Assembly: GCF_017874545.1 (NCBI RefSeq)
Contig: NZ_JAGGLT010000015.1
Location: 1-64,000 of the forward strand
Source of the DNA: Thermoanaerobacterium butyriciformans
GTDB lineage: Bacteria > Bacillota > Thermoanaerobacteria > Thermoanaerobacterales > Thermoanaerobacteraceae
DNA length: 64,000 nt
Direction: 5' to 3'
Positions within the stretch are counted from its first letter, which is position 1. Each line of letters opens with the position of its first letter. Positions 45,103 through 53,710 of this stretch are shown one piece after another. The translations under genes were made by a program, and so were the position numbers. The notes beneath the pieces were generated by a model. The model made no database searches, had not been told where the DNA came from, and saw only the letters and a list, made by a program, of their open reading frames with translations.

Positions 45103-46461
45103 TTGTACTTTAGTAAGTATAACATGATTCTACCTTTTAGTGAAGAGAAAAATGACTTTATTATTTTAAATTTGCTATCAGGTAGTTCAGATATTGCTTC
45201 AAAAGATGAGGTAAATAAGCTTTATGACATAAAATCAGGTAAGGATGTTTACGACATCGATTTTCTGGATTATGTCATTGATAGAGGTTATGTATATGAG
45301 GAAAAAGAGCATGAGGATATAAGGATAAAAGAAGCGTATGAAGAATTTAAGGAAATAATGGACGAATCGCCAACACAAATATTGCTTGTACCAACATACG
45401 GATGTAATTTTTCTTGCATCTATTGTTATGAAAGAGGCATACCGACAAAGAAAGATTTAATAACGAAAGAGGCTGTTGATGCCTTTTTTGATGATATAAA
45501 CGATAGATTTAAGTTAGAGAGGGTAAAGCCGTACATTACGCTCTTTGGCGGAGAGCCTTTTATAGATACAGACGTTCAAAAAGACATCATTAATTACATC
45601 GTAGAAAAGAGCAAGCTGTACGGCTATGAGATAGCTGCAGTTACTAATGGTTACAATGTATTAGAGTATATAGACATTCTTAAAAAGGGAAATGTGAAAG
45701 AAATACAGGTAACATTGGATGGACCTAAGGAAATTCACAATAGGCGAAGAAGGCTATTAGGTGGTGGAGACAGTTTTGAAAAGATTCTATTGGGAATTGA
45801 CAGCCTAATCGAGAATGACATGCCTGTTAACTTAAGGGTTGTGGTGGATAAAGACAATTATTCTTATCTGCCGGAATTGGCTGAAATTCTTGATAAAAAA
45901 GGGTATCTCGATTTGGATGGCACTAAATTTAAGACGCAGATAGGCAGAAATTATGAGCTTTTTGAATGTTCTCTAAATCATCAGAGCCTTATGTCACAAG
46001 TAGAACAATGGGCTACATTTGTAGAGTTGTCTAAGAAGTATCCTATACTAAGAAAGTTTCACAAGCCAGATTTTAAAGGCATGAGAAATATCCTTGTTTC
46101 AGGGACTATGTATTCTCCTACTTTTGATACTTGTCCTGCTGGTAAAAAAGAATGGCTTTACGATTTGTATGGCGATATATACGGTTGCACTGCAAGCTGC
46201 GGCAGGAAAGATTATCGCTTAGGTACTTTTTATCCTGAGAGAAGAATTTTTGATGATAAAGTATTGCCGTGGAAAGAAAGAAATGTCTTGAGTATACCGC
46301 AGTGCAAAGAATGCCCTGTAAGTTTAGTTTGCGGCGGTGGCTGTGGAGTCGTCGCAAATGAAAGAAATGGCAGTGTACTATCTCCTGATTGTAGAGATAT
46401 AAAAAAGCTGTACCAATTAGGTGTCGAGTATTATAAAGATGAAGTCTTAATTCAAGATTAA
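45103..46461 (+). CDS. Radical SAM/SPASM peptide maturase
   Basis: This is a 452-residue enzyme. The radical SAM cluster motif CNFSCIYC (CxxxCxxC, about residues 101-108) is followed by FGGEPF. The C-terminal SPASM part shows Cys in DTCPAGKKEW, GCTASCG and CKECPVSLVCGGGCG, and a final SPDCRD, which bind two auxiliary clusters. This layout is typical of RiPP maturases that make thioether or carbon-carbon links. The N-terminal 90 residues may bind the leader peptide. The TTG start has TAAGGAG eight bases upstream. The gene directly follows the Cys-rich peptide. Confidence 0.9.
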   Translation: MYFSKYNMILPFSEEKNDFIILNLLSGSSDIASKDEVNKLYDIKSGKDVYDIDFLDYVIDRGYVYEEKEHEDIRIKEAYEEFKEIMDESPTQILLVPTYGCNFSCIYCYERGIPTKKDLITKEAVDAFFDDINDRFKLERVKPYITLFGGEPFIDTDVQKDIINYIVEKSKLYGYEIAAVTNGYNVLEYIDILKKGNVKEIQVTLDGPKEIHNRRRRLLGGGDSFEKILLGIDSLIENDMPVNLRVVVDKDNYSYLPELAEILDKKGYLDLDGTKFKTQIGRNYELFECSLNHQSLMSQVEQWATFVELSKKYPILRKFHKPDFKGMRNILVSGTMYSPTFDTCPAGKKEWLYDLYGDIYGCTASCGRKDYRLGTFYPERRIFDDKVLPWKERNVLSIPQCKECPVSLVCGGGCGVVANERNGSVLSPDCRDIKKLYQLGVEYYKDEVLIQD

Positions 46462-46483
46462 AAATTTTAAGGAGGATGTATTT

Positions 46484-47752
46484 ATGGTAAGAGAAATCAA
46501 TGCTAATGAATTTGAAGAAGTTGTTTTGAATTCTAAGAAACCAGTTGTTGTAGATTTTTATTCTACTGATTGTCCACCATGCGCTCAACTAAAACCGATA
46601 TTTCATAGATTAGCCGATGTATACAAAGATCACATGGAATTTGTTGAGATTTATAGACAAGGCAACAAGGACTTTGCATTAAGCCTTGGCGTAAAAGGAA
46701 GCCCTACACTTTTGTTCTTTAAAGACGGCAAAGAAACTGGTGAAAGATTAAATGGATATATTTCAAAGCCAGATCTTCGCAAGGCAGTAGAAAAAGTGAT
46801 AGGTTTTTCACTTTTAGACAAAGAGCCAGAGAAGGTTGAGTGCGATGTACTCATAATGGGTGGAGGCCCTGCAGGTCTTACGGCTGCTTTGTACTCAGCA
46901 AGAGCAAACTTAAAGACAGTCGTAATAGATGAAGCAACTACAGGCGGTCAAGCAGCCAACACGTATTATATAGAAAATTATCCTGGAACAGAAGGGCAGA
47001 TCGAAGGAAAGAAATTGACGGAAAACATGAGAAAACAGGCAGAAAGCTTTGGCGCAATCATTGATGATTTAAAAGAAGTATTTGAGATTAAGCTTACTGA
47101 TGGTGAGAAATTTGTAAGGACAGAAGACAAGATATACTATCCAAAAGCTGTTATAATAGCTATGGGAGCACAGCCAAGAAAACTTCCTGCAGAAGGTGAA
47201 GCTGAATTCAGAGGAAAAGGCATTCACTATTGTGCAATATGTGATGGTGCAATGTATGAAGGAAAACATGTAGCTGTAATAGGAGGAGGCAATTCTGCTA
47301 TTCAGGAAGCATTGTACTTGGCAAACATTGCTGATAAGGTTACGGTTATACACGAGTTTGATAATTTACAGGCTTCAAATGTACTGCAAGAAAAAGCTTT
47401 CTCTAATCCAAAGATAAGTTTCATTTGGGAGTCTCACGTTGTAAAGGCAAATGGAGATGGAATGCTTAAGTCACTGACGTACAAGAATTTAAAGACAGGT
47501 GAACTTAAAGATATAGAAGTTGATGGCGTATTTGTCTACATCGGTCTTACGCCAAAGACAGACTTGTTCAAAGGAATGCTTGACTTAAATCAATATGGCT
47601 ACATCAAAGCCGATGAGGATCTCATGACAAATGTGAAAGGTGTCTTCGTTGCTGGTGATATAAGAGATAAAAAGATAAGGCAAGTTGTCACTGCGGCTGG
47701 TGATGGTGCTTCTGCTGCTGTAAGCGCAGAAAGGTATATACAGGAGCTGTGA
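46484..47752 (+). CDS. Thioredoxin-thioredoxin reductase fusion
   Basis: This 422-residue protein joins an N-terminal thioredoxin (about 1-108, active site CPPC at 30-33 instead of CGPC) to a complete thioredoxin reductase (from about 118). The FAD site is GGGPAGLTAA (127-136), the redox pair CAIC (250-253) and the NADPH site GGGNSAIQEA. The order is Trx first, opposite to the known mycobacterial reductase-Trx fusion. AAGGAGG precedes the ATG 22 bases after the radical SAM stop. It could keep the peptide Cys reduced, or set disulfides during maturation. Confidence 0.92.
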   Translation: MVREINANEFEEVVLNSKKPVVVDFYSTDCPPCAQLKPIFHRLADVYKDHMEFVEIYRQGNKDFALSLGVKGSPTLLFFKDGKETGERLNGYISKPDLRKAVEKVIGFSLLDKEPEKVECDVLIMGGGPAGLTAALYSARANLKTVVIDEATTGGQAANTYYIENYPGTEGQIEGKKLTENMRKQAESFGAIIDDLKEVFEIKLTDGEKFVRTEDKIYYPKAVIIAMGAQPRKLPAEGEAEFRGKGIHYCAICDGAMYEGKHVAVIGGGNSAIQEALYLANIADKVTVIHEFDNLQASNVLQEKAFSNPKISFIWESHVVKANGDGMLKSLTYKNLKTGELKDIEVDGVFVYIGLTPKTDLFKGMLDLNQYGYIKADEDLMTNVKGVFVAGDIRDKKIRQVVTAAGDGASAAVSAERYIQEL

Positions 47753-47791
47753 TGTCTTGCATACTTTTAAGAAATATGAAAGGAGATAATG

Positions 47792-48538
47792 ATGGAGTGC
47801 TGCGAGACAAAGTATATGGAAAATTGCATGATATGCGGGAAGCCGCTCATGTATTTAGAAAAGCCAGTATTGAAAAAATGCGAATACTGTGGTACAGAAG
47901 AATTAATTCTTGCCCACTGTATGGATGGGCACTACGTTTGCGACAAATGTCACGCAAAGGACGGAATTGAAGTCATAAAAGATTACTGTTTATCAACAAA
48001 CTCTAAAGACCCTATGGAGATAGTAGAAAATATCATGAGTGACGCAAGGATACCAATGCATGGGCCAGAACATCATGCATTGGTTCCTGCAGCAATAGTC
48101 ACAGCTTACAAAAACCTGACAGGAAAAGCTTCTGACGACGACGTTTTAGAGGCTATAAACCGCGGAAAAGAGATACCTGGCGGAGCATGTGGCTATTACG
48201 GTGCCTGTGGTGCTGGTGTAGGAATAGGTGTTGCTATTTCAGTTATTTATAAAGCGACACCTCTTACACCTCTTAAAAGAACTAAGGCGCATTTAGCCGT
48301 TGCAAGTGCGCTTAAAAGGATTGGTGAAGCTGGTGGTGCAAGATGTTGTAAGAAGTGCACAAGGATATCTATAGAAGAAGCAGTGGAATTTTTTGAAAAA
48401 GAACTAAGTGTCAAATTTCCTACAAATTTTGAAAGAGAAGATAAATGTAATTACTCAAAGAGAAACAGGGAATGCTATTATATGTGTAAGTACAGAGATG
48501 TGAAAAAGTCAGAAAGGGGTGTGAAATATGGATCTTGA
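47792..48538 (+). CDS. DUF5714 Cys-rich protein
   Basis: This 248-residue protein has an N-terminal zinc-ribbon-like part (CMICGKPLM, CEYCGTEE, CMDGHYVCDKCH) and a DUF5714 domain with GGACGYYGACGAGVGIGVAISV and ARCCKKCT. A total of about 19 Cys suggests metal or iron-sulfur binding. It follows the reductase gene by about 40 bases behind AAAGGAG and overlaps the DUF302 gene by 11 bases. In genomes I recall, DUF5714 occurs near radical SAM and methyltransferase genes, but its role is unknown. Confidence 0.75.
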   Translation: MECCETKYMENCMICGKPLMYLEKPVLKKCEYCGTEELILAHCMDGHYVCDKCHAKDGIEVIKDYCLSTNSKDPMEIVENIMSDARIPMHGPEHHALVPAAIVTAYKNLTGKASDDDVLEAINRGKEIPGGACGYYGACGAGVGIGVAISVIYKATPLTPLKRTKAHLAVASALKRIGEAGGARCCKKCTRISIEEAVEFFEKELSVKFPTNFEREDKCNYSKRNRECYYMCKYRDVKKSERGVKYGS

Positions 48539-48911
48539 CATTACTAAAAAAGTCCATTACGCATTTGCTGAAGCGGTAGAAAAGGCGAAAGAAGCTTTGA
48601 AAGAAGTAGGCTTTGGCGTATTGGTTGAGATTGACATGAAAGATACGATAAAAAAGAAAATAGGCAAGGATATGGTGAACTACGTCATACTTGGTGCCTG
48701 CAATCCCACTTATGCTTACGAAGTATTAAACATTGACCCTGAAGTAGGGCTTTTGCTGCCATGTAATGTGGTTGTGTACGAAAAAAGCGATGGCAGTGTA
48801 GTTGTATCAGCAATTGATCCTTTAAAGGCATTACCTTCTAATGATGAAAAATTATCTAAAATAGCAGCCGAAGTTTCTGATAAGTTGAAAAAAGCCATAG
48901 ATATGCTTTAA
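48528..48911 (+). CDS. DUF302 domain protein
   Basis: This is a 127-residue protein of the DUF302 fold (KKVHYAFAEAVEKAKEALKEVGFGVLVEIDMKDTIKKK, then VILGACNPTYAYEVLNIDPEVGLLLPCNVVVYE). Cys in LGAC and LLPC are the conserved positions. DUF302 proteins are linked by context to metal or sulfur handling. Gene overlap with DUF5714 implies joint translation. Confidence 0.88.
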   Translation: MDLDITKKVHYAFAEAVEKAKEALKEVGFGVLVEIDMKDTIKKKIGKDMVNYVILGACNPTYAYEVLNIDPEVGLLLPCNVVVYEKSDGSVVVSAIDPLKALPSNDEKLSKIAAEVSDKLKKAIDML

Positions 48912-48933
48912 AATAGTATTAGAGGTGATATAC

Positions 48934-49473
48934 TTGGCAATTGATATTGAATCAGATTTGAAACGGGCTTTAGATTTATTGGGCGAAGGGCATGTGTTTG
49001 CATTGGACGTAGGCACTGGTAGAGCTCGTATGGCTTATGCACTGGCAAGATACGGGTATGATGTGGTGTCGTTAGAGTACAATATTGATACGCTGAAAAA
49101 GGCTAAAGAGATTATCAGCAATGAAGATGTGGGAGACAAAATCTTGTTTGTACATGGGGATGCACATAAAATGCCGTTTATTGACGAATCTTTTGAGGTT
49201 GTCACATCTTACAATGCAATGCATCACATGAGCGACTATAGAATTGCGATTGACGAGATGATGAGAGTCTTGAAAAGCGGCGGAAAAATATTAATAACAG
49301 AGCTTAATGATTTAGGGAAGGAAAGAGTTGCCGAAGCACACAGGCAAAGAGGAAGCCTTCATGAAGCAAAAATAGATATTTACGATGTAGTAAATTACAT
49401 TAAAGATAAGTATAATATTAATGGTGAGATTTCTAAAGGTGAATTAATCGACATATTTTACGGGGTAAAATAG
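48934..49473 (+). CDS. Class I SAM-dependent methyltransferase
   Basis: This 179-residue enzyme has SAM motif ALDVGTGRARMAYALARYG near residue 23 and the DAHKMPF, SYNAMHHM segments of small-molecule methyltransferases. The TTG at 48934 is preferred because AGAGGTG lies seven bases before it. An upstream in-frame GTG sits on that site. It closes the cluster of the Cys-rich peptide, 22 bases after DUF302. Confidence 0.8.
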   Translation: MAIDIESDLKRALDLLGEGHVFALDVGTGRARMAYALARYGYDVVSLEYNIDTLKKAKEIISNEDVGDKILFVHGDAHKMPFIDESFEVVTSYNAMHHMSDYRIAIDEMMRVLKSGGKILITELNDLGKERVAEAHRQRGSLHEAKIDIYDVVNYIKDKYNINGEISKGELIDIFYGVK

Positions 49474-49487
49474 GATAAATTTGATTA

Positions 49488-49515
49488 TTGACAAATCTAC
49501 AAAATGTGATAAAAT
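49488..49515 (+). promoter_or_regulatory. Promoter of tRNA-Glu
   Basis: TTGACA and TAAAAT separated by 16 bases, 13 bases ahead of the tRNA. Confidence 0.7.
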
Positions 49516-49528
49516 ATGATATGTCTTA

Positions 49529-49603
49529 GGCCCCGTGGTCAAGTGGTTAAGACATCGCCCTTTCACGGCGGTAACATGGGTTCGAATCCCGTCGGGGTCA
49601 CCA
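49529..49603 (+). tRNA. tRNA-Glu (UUC)
   Basis: GGCCCCG pairs with CGGGGTC, the anticodon loop CTTTCAC gives UUC, and CCA is encoded. The gene stands alone between the peptide cluster and spoIIE. Confidence 0.97.
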
Positions 49604-49621
49604 AATTTGAATATTATGAGA

Positions 49622-49650
49622 GAAGCTACAAAAGTTGTAGCTTTTTTTAT
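49622..49650 (+). terminator. Terminator after tRNA-Glu
   Basis: AGCTACAA and TTGTAGCT pair around AAG and run into T7. Confidence 0.85.
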
Positions 49651-49698
49651 TTTATTTATATAAAATGTCGTTAAAAAAATTTAAGTCACCACCATATA

Positions 49699-49732
49699 TT
49701 TACAAATTTTACCTTATATTGGATGATATAAT
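49699..49732 (+). promoter_or_regulatory. Spo0A-type promoter of spoIIE
   Basis: TTTACA and a perfect TATAAT are separated by 22 bases instead of 17. Spo0A-activated sigma-A promoters (spoIIE, spoIIG) have this wide spacing in Bacillus. A TGTCGTT (49666-49672), one or two bases off the Spo0A box, lies upstream. Confidence 0.45.
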
Positions 49733-49759
49733 CATATCAAAAAAATGGTGGTGGTAAAT

Positions 49760-52111
49760 ATGCAAAGTGCTGATATTCTTCCTTACTCCAGGATAGGAAG
49801 AAAAGAAAGCAATGAGAAATTGCAAAAGGATAATGTAAAATTTATAGTCAATTCTTTGATTTTTGCACTAATAGGCTTTGTCATTGGTCGTGCTCAGATA
49901 ATGGACAGCCTTCTCCCGTTTGGTGCAGCGTATTTTGCATCGCTTATTATGCAAAAGAGAAAGTACTTTTTGTCGGGCATTGGTGTCTACCTTGGAGTTC
50001 TGTCTTTACATGATGTGAACAGTACCAAATATTTAATAGTGTTGACATTAGTATTATTTTTTGAGTGCTTATTAAAGGTGAAAAGCAAGAACATCTTTAA
50101 AGTAGCAGTGATAACATTTTTATCATTGCTTACAGTAGACCTTATTTACAGTAAAGCTTATGGATTTTTGCTGTTTGACGTGATGACGTCTATTTACGAA
50201 TCTGTCATAGCTATGTTGATGGTATTTATATTTAATCAGGCAATTTCACTTTTAGGTAGCTTAAACAGAAAAGTCATATCAAACGAAGAAATTATTTCAT
50301 TGTGCATACTGCTTAGCATTTTTATTTTAGGGCTTAACAACATAAAAGTATGGAGATTTAACTTAAATAATACATTTGGGATACTTACTATACTGATAGG
50401 TTCATACATAGGTGGTGTTGGGACAGGTGCCGGCGTAGGAACTACAATAGGCCTTATTGGCAGTCTTTCTCTTACAAATACTCCTACGTCTGTAGGGCTA
50501 TATGGATTTACAGGTCTTTTATCTGGAAGCATGAAAAAACTTGGTAGGTTAGGAATCACCATTGGATTTTTTACTGCTACTGCTATTATGACATTTTATG
50601 TTAATGGGTATTCAAATATGCTGATAAATCCTTATGATTTAGCACTGTCATCTGCACTATTTCTAGCTGTACCTAAAAAACATTTGGACAAACTTTTACT
50701 TATTGTAAAGGGCAATAAAGATTTAAGCCAGCGCAACTATAGTGTAAAGTTGAAAGAAGTGGTGACTGATAAATTAAAAGAGTATGCTGAAGTTTTTGAT
50801 GAGCTGGGAAAAAGCTTTAAGAAGGCAAATGAGAAGATTTTAGATCACAAGGACATATCATATCTTTTTGAAGAGATAGCAAATAAGACATGTACTGATT
50901 GTGCCATGTATAAGACGTGTTGGGATAAAGATTTTTATTTTACGTATAAAAGTATGTTCGACTTAGTGGAAAACCTAGAAGGGACAGGAAATGTAGAAAA
51001 CAATAAGCTTTACAAAAAATGCATAAGGTTCCCTGAGCTTCTTAATTGTACGAAGCACAACTTAATGCTATATAAGATAAACATGCAGTGGAGGGAAAGG
51101 CTTAAAGATGCCAAGAATATTGTCTCAAATCAGTTGAAAGGAATATCATCAGTTATATCAAACATGGCTGACGATATAAGCATGGACATCACTTTCAAAG
51201 ACGATCTTGAACAGTATTTGCTTGTAGAGTTAGATAAAAGAGGCATACCTGTAGATGACGCCATAGTTTACGATGAAGGAGAAGGAAATGTTGTTATAAA
51301 GATATATAAGAAAGCATGTTATGCAGCTAAAGAATGCGAGAAAAAAGTCATACCTGCTGTCTCTGAGATAATGGGGGAGAAATACGAAAGGAAAAACACA
51401 TTGTGTTCAATAAATAACAAGGGAAGATGCGGACTGACGCTTACCAGAGCTGAAAGCTATCAAGTATCGACAGGTATTAGTAAGGTTAGTAAAAGTGCAA
51501 ATAAAATTTCAGGTGACACGTATTCCTTCATGGAACTAGAAGGCGGAAAGTACATGGCAGCATTAAGCGATGGAATGGGCTTTGGCTATAGAGCTGCCTC
51601 TGAAAGCAGTACGACTATATCTTTGCTGGAAAGATTTATTGAGGCAGGATTTGACAAAGGCTTGGTTGTACAAACTATAAATTCTATTCTGGCATTAAGG
51701 TCAGCAGAAGAAATGTTTTCAACAGTTGACATATCGTTTATAGATTTATTTACGGGGGATGCAGAGTTCATAAAGATCGGTGCATCAGCCACATTTATAA
51801 AGAGCGGAAAAGATGTGGATGTGATTGAATCCAGTTCTCTCCCCATCGGTATTTTGGAAGACGTCGATGCAGACATCCACGATAGAAAGTTAAAAGACGG
51901 CGATTTTGTGATTTTGACGACTGACGGAGTATTAGATTGCTTTGACGGCAACAAAGAAGAAAGCATGGCAAGATTTTTAAGAAGCCTTGATATGAAAGAT
52001 CCTCAGGACATGGCTGAGGCTATAATGAAGAAATGCCTTGAGCTTTGTGAAAACACTCCTAGAGATGACATGACAGTGCTTGTGGTGAAAGTTTGGAAAA
52101 AGCGATTGTAG
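49760..52111 (+). CDS. spoIIE: Stage II sporulation protein E
   Basis: This 783-residue protein acts at the asymmetric septum and dephosphorylates SpoIIAA to switch on sigma F in the forespore. The N-terminal 290 residues hold about ten membrane segments. A central FtsZ-binding region contains the usual Cys segment (KTCTDCAMYKTCWDKDF). The C-terminal PP2C phosphatase domain shows ALSDGMGFGYRAASESS and VILTTDGVLD with metal-binding Asp residues. The ATG at 49760 has GGTGGTGG six bases upstream. An in-frame ATG 15 bases earlier overlaps that site. Confidence 0.95.
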   Translation: MQSADILPYSRIGRKESNEKLQKDNVKFIVNSLIFALIGFVIGRAQIMDSLLPFGAAYFASLIMQKRKYFLSGIGVYLGVLSLHDVNSTKYLIVLTLVLFFECLLKVKSKNIFKVAVITFLSLLTVDLIYSKAYGFLLFDVMTSIYESVIAMLMVFIFNQAISLLGSLNRKVISNEEIISLCILLSIFILGLNNIKVWRFNLNNTFGILTILIGSYIGGVGTGAGVGTTIGLIGSLSLTNTPTSVGLYGFTGLLSGSMKKLGRLGITIGFFTATAIMTFYVNGYSNMLINPYDLALSSALFLAVPKKHLDKLLLIVKGNKDLSQRNYSVKLKEVVTDKLKEYAEVFDELGKSFKKANEKILDHKDISYLFEEIANKTCTDCAMYKTCWDKDFYFTYKSMFDLVENLEGTGNVENNKLYKKCIRFPELLNCTKHNLMLYKINMQWRERLKDAKNIVSNQLKGISSVISNMADDISMDITFKDDLEQYLLVELDKRGIPVDDAIVYDEGEGNVVIKIYKKACYAAKECEKKVIPAVSEIMGEKYERKNTLCSINNKGRCGLTLTRAESYQVSTGISKVSKSANKISGDTYSFMELEGGKYMAALSDGMGFGYRAASESSTTISLLERFIEAGFDKGLVVQTINSILALRSAEEMFSTVDISFIDLFTGDAEFIKIGASATFIKSGKDVDVIESSSLPIGILEDVDADIHDRKLKDGDFVILTTDGVLDCFDGNKEESMARFLRSLDMKDPQDMAEAIMKKCLELCENTPRDDMTVLVVKVWKKRL

Positions 52112-52172
52112 GTTGAATAATCCTTCCATAAGATGGCAAAAATAATAAAAAATCTTATGGAGGGATTTGATT

Positions 52173-52862
52173 TTGGAGATTTTGATAAAACAGATAATCG
52201 TCGTTACAGATGGCAAGTCAAATGTTGGTGGAAATCCTGCAGATGCAGCTTTTTTAGCTTTTAGGAAGGGAATTCGAGTAAGTTCTATAGGTATCGTTGA
52301 CGATGGAAATCTGTCTATAAAAGAGATAAAAGATATTGCAAGTTCTGGTGGCGGCGTGTATGACATAATTTACTCAGATGATTTTATACGGTCCTTGTCA
52401 GCAGTGACGCAAAAATCAGCCGAAAAAACTTTGTACGATACACTTGATGCAGAATTGATGAAACTTATAGGGAAAAGCATAGAAGGACTCCATCCTGTAT
52501 TGCGATCTCAAATCGTAGAATACATCGACAGACTTCTGGATATTTCAGACATAAGATGCGCAATTTTACTGGACTTAAGTGGAAGTATGGCAAGAAAATT
52601 AAAAAAAGCGGTGAATGGAATAATCGACCTTCTAAGCACGATGAAAGTGAGAAAGGGCAAAAGCCAATTTTGCCTAATAGGATTTCCAGATGGCAATGAT
52701 GCTTATGCGAAGATTATATGCCCATTTACATCGAAGATAAATGATATAGAAATTGGCATTAAGAACTTAAAGGCAGGTGGAAATACCCCTACTTACCATG
52801 CGATAAAGTTGGCTACATCGCTTTTTGAGACAGAAGCCGAATCCATAAGAGGTATCGGTTAA
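52173..52862 (+). CDS. VWA-domain protein
   Basis: This 229-residue protein has the C-terminal half of one VWA fold (IIVVTDGKSNVGGNPADAA, then IGIVDDG and GGGVYD) followed by a second VWA domain with a full MIDAS motif (LLDLSGSMARK) and AGGNTPTYHA. This arrangement is conserved beside spoIIE in clostridia, so I do not regard it as truncated. The TTG start is nine bases after GGAGG. The stop overlaps the kinase start (TAATG). It may present phosphoprotein partners to the neighbouring kinase or SpoIIE. Confidence 0.75.
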   Translation: MEILIKQIIVVTDGKSNVGGNPADAAFLAFRKGIRVSSIGIVDDGNLSIKEIKDIASSGGGVYDIIYSDDFIRSLSAVTQKSAEKTLYDTLDAELMKLIGKSIEGLHPVLRSQIVEYIDRLLDISDIRCAILLDLSGSMARKLKKAVNGIIDLLSTMKVRKGKSQFCLIGFPDGNDAYAKIICPFTSKINDIEIGIKNLKAGGNTPTYHAIKLATSLFETEAESIRGIG

Positions 52863-53701
52863 TGCTTGAGAATGGCTATGTTTTGACAGGCATACACAAT
52901 GGACGGAAATACGTAGTGGAGAAAAAAATTGGGAATGGCGGTGTGGCCGATGTATACCTTGTTCACGACGATAAAAATTTAAAGTATGCGCTTAAGATAA
53001 GTGAAGATTTAATTAGCATCACGAGAGAGTACAAAATGTTGACGTCATTGAAAAATTGCGATTTTGCTCCCCGTGTATTTGAATTAGATGATGCATTATT
53101 GTATAATAAAATGTATCACTATATCGTTTTGGAATACATAGATGGGTATAGCCTTGATAGATTGATTAAATCAGGCATTGATTTGGAGAGTGCTTCATAC
53201 ATATTTGTTGAAATTTTAGATATTTTGCTCAGATTAAAGCGATTAGGCATTTTTTATACAGATTTAAAACCATCTAATGTCATGATAGATGAGGTAAAAA
53301 AGCGCATAGTGCTTATTGACTACGGTTCAACGTCCGCTAAAGATGATACTGTAAAAGAGTTTACGCCTGAGTTTGACAGAGCCAGTTGGAAAGTAGGTTT
53401 AAGAAAAGCGGATTCCGGGTATCTGTCGTTTGAAGCAGGGATGCTTTTTGTGTGCCTTGTAATGGGCAAGACGTTTAGACATGATTACCATACGATAGGA
53501 GAAGTGTTAAAGCAATCAAAGAGCAAGCTTGGGAAGTTTTATATTGTCATAATAAAGGCGCTTAATGGCACGTATGACATAAATAAACTGTATGTCAATT
53601 TTAAAAACGGATGCTTTAGTGAAAAGGCGTCAATGTACTTAAATTATATGCTTTTTATAGTGGGCATGATATTCGTTATACTCATGATTTTGGCTGTGTA
53701 G
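52862..53701 (+). CDS. Membrane-anchored Ser/Thr protein kinase
   Basis: This is a 279-residue kinase. The Gly loop is IGNGGVADVY, the ATP Lys lies in YALKIS, the catalytic loop is YTDLKPSNV and the metal Asp lies in LIDYGST (DYG in place of DFG). A C-terminal membrane segment (about 257-278) anchors it. It has no PASTA domains, so it differs from PrkC. Translational coupling with the VWA gene and closeness to the SpoIIE phosphatase suggest a shared regulatory circuit. Confidence 0.87.
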   Translation: MLENGYVLTGIHNGRKYVVEKKIGNGGVADVYLVHDDKNLKYALKISEDLISITREYKMLTSLKNCDFAPRVFELDDALLYNKMYHYIVLEYIDGYSLDRLIKSGIDLESASYIFVEILDILLRLKRLGIFYTDLKPSNVMIDEVKKRIVLIDYGSTSAKDDTVKEFTPEFDRASWKVGLRKADSGYLSFEAGMLFVCLVMGKTFRHDYHTIGEVLKQSKSKLGKFYIVIIKALNGTYDINKLYVNFKNGCFSEKASMYLNYMLFIVGMIFVILMILAV

Positions 53702-53710
53702 GGGATATAT

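Noticed and set aside
52173-52862. VWA protein as a truncated gene, because its first VWA half lacks a MIDAS motif
   Set aside because: The same layout occurs beside spoIIE in other clostridia as I recall, and the start and coupling to the kinase look normal.
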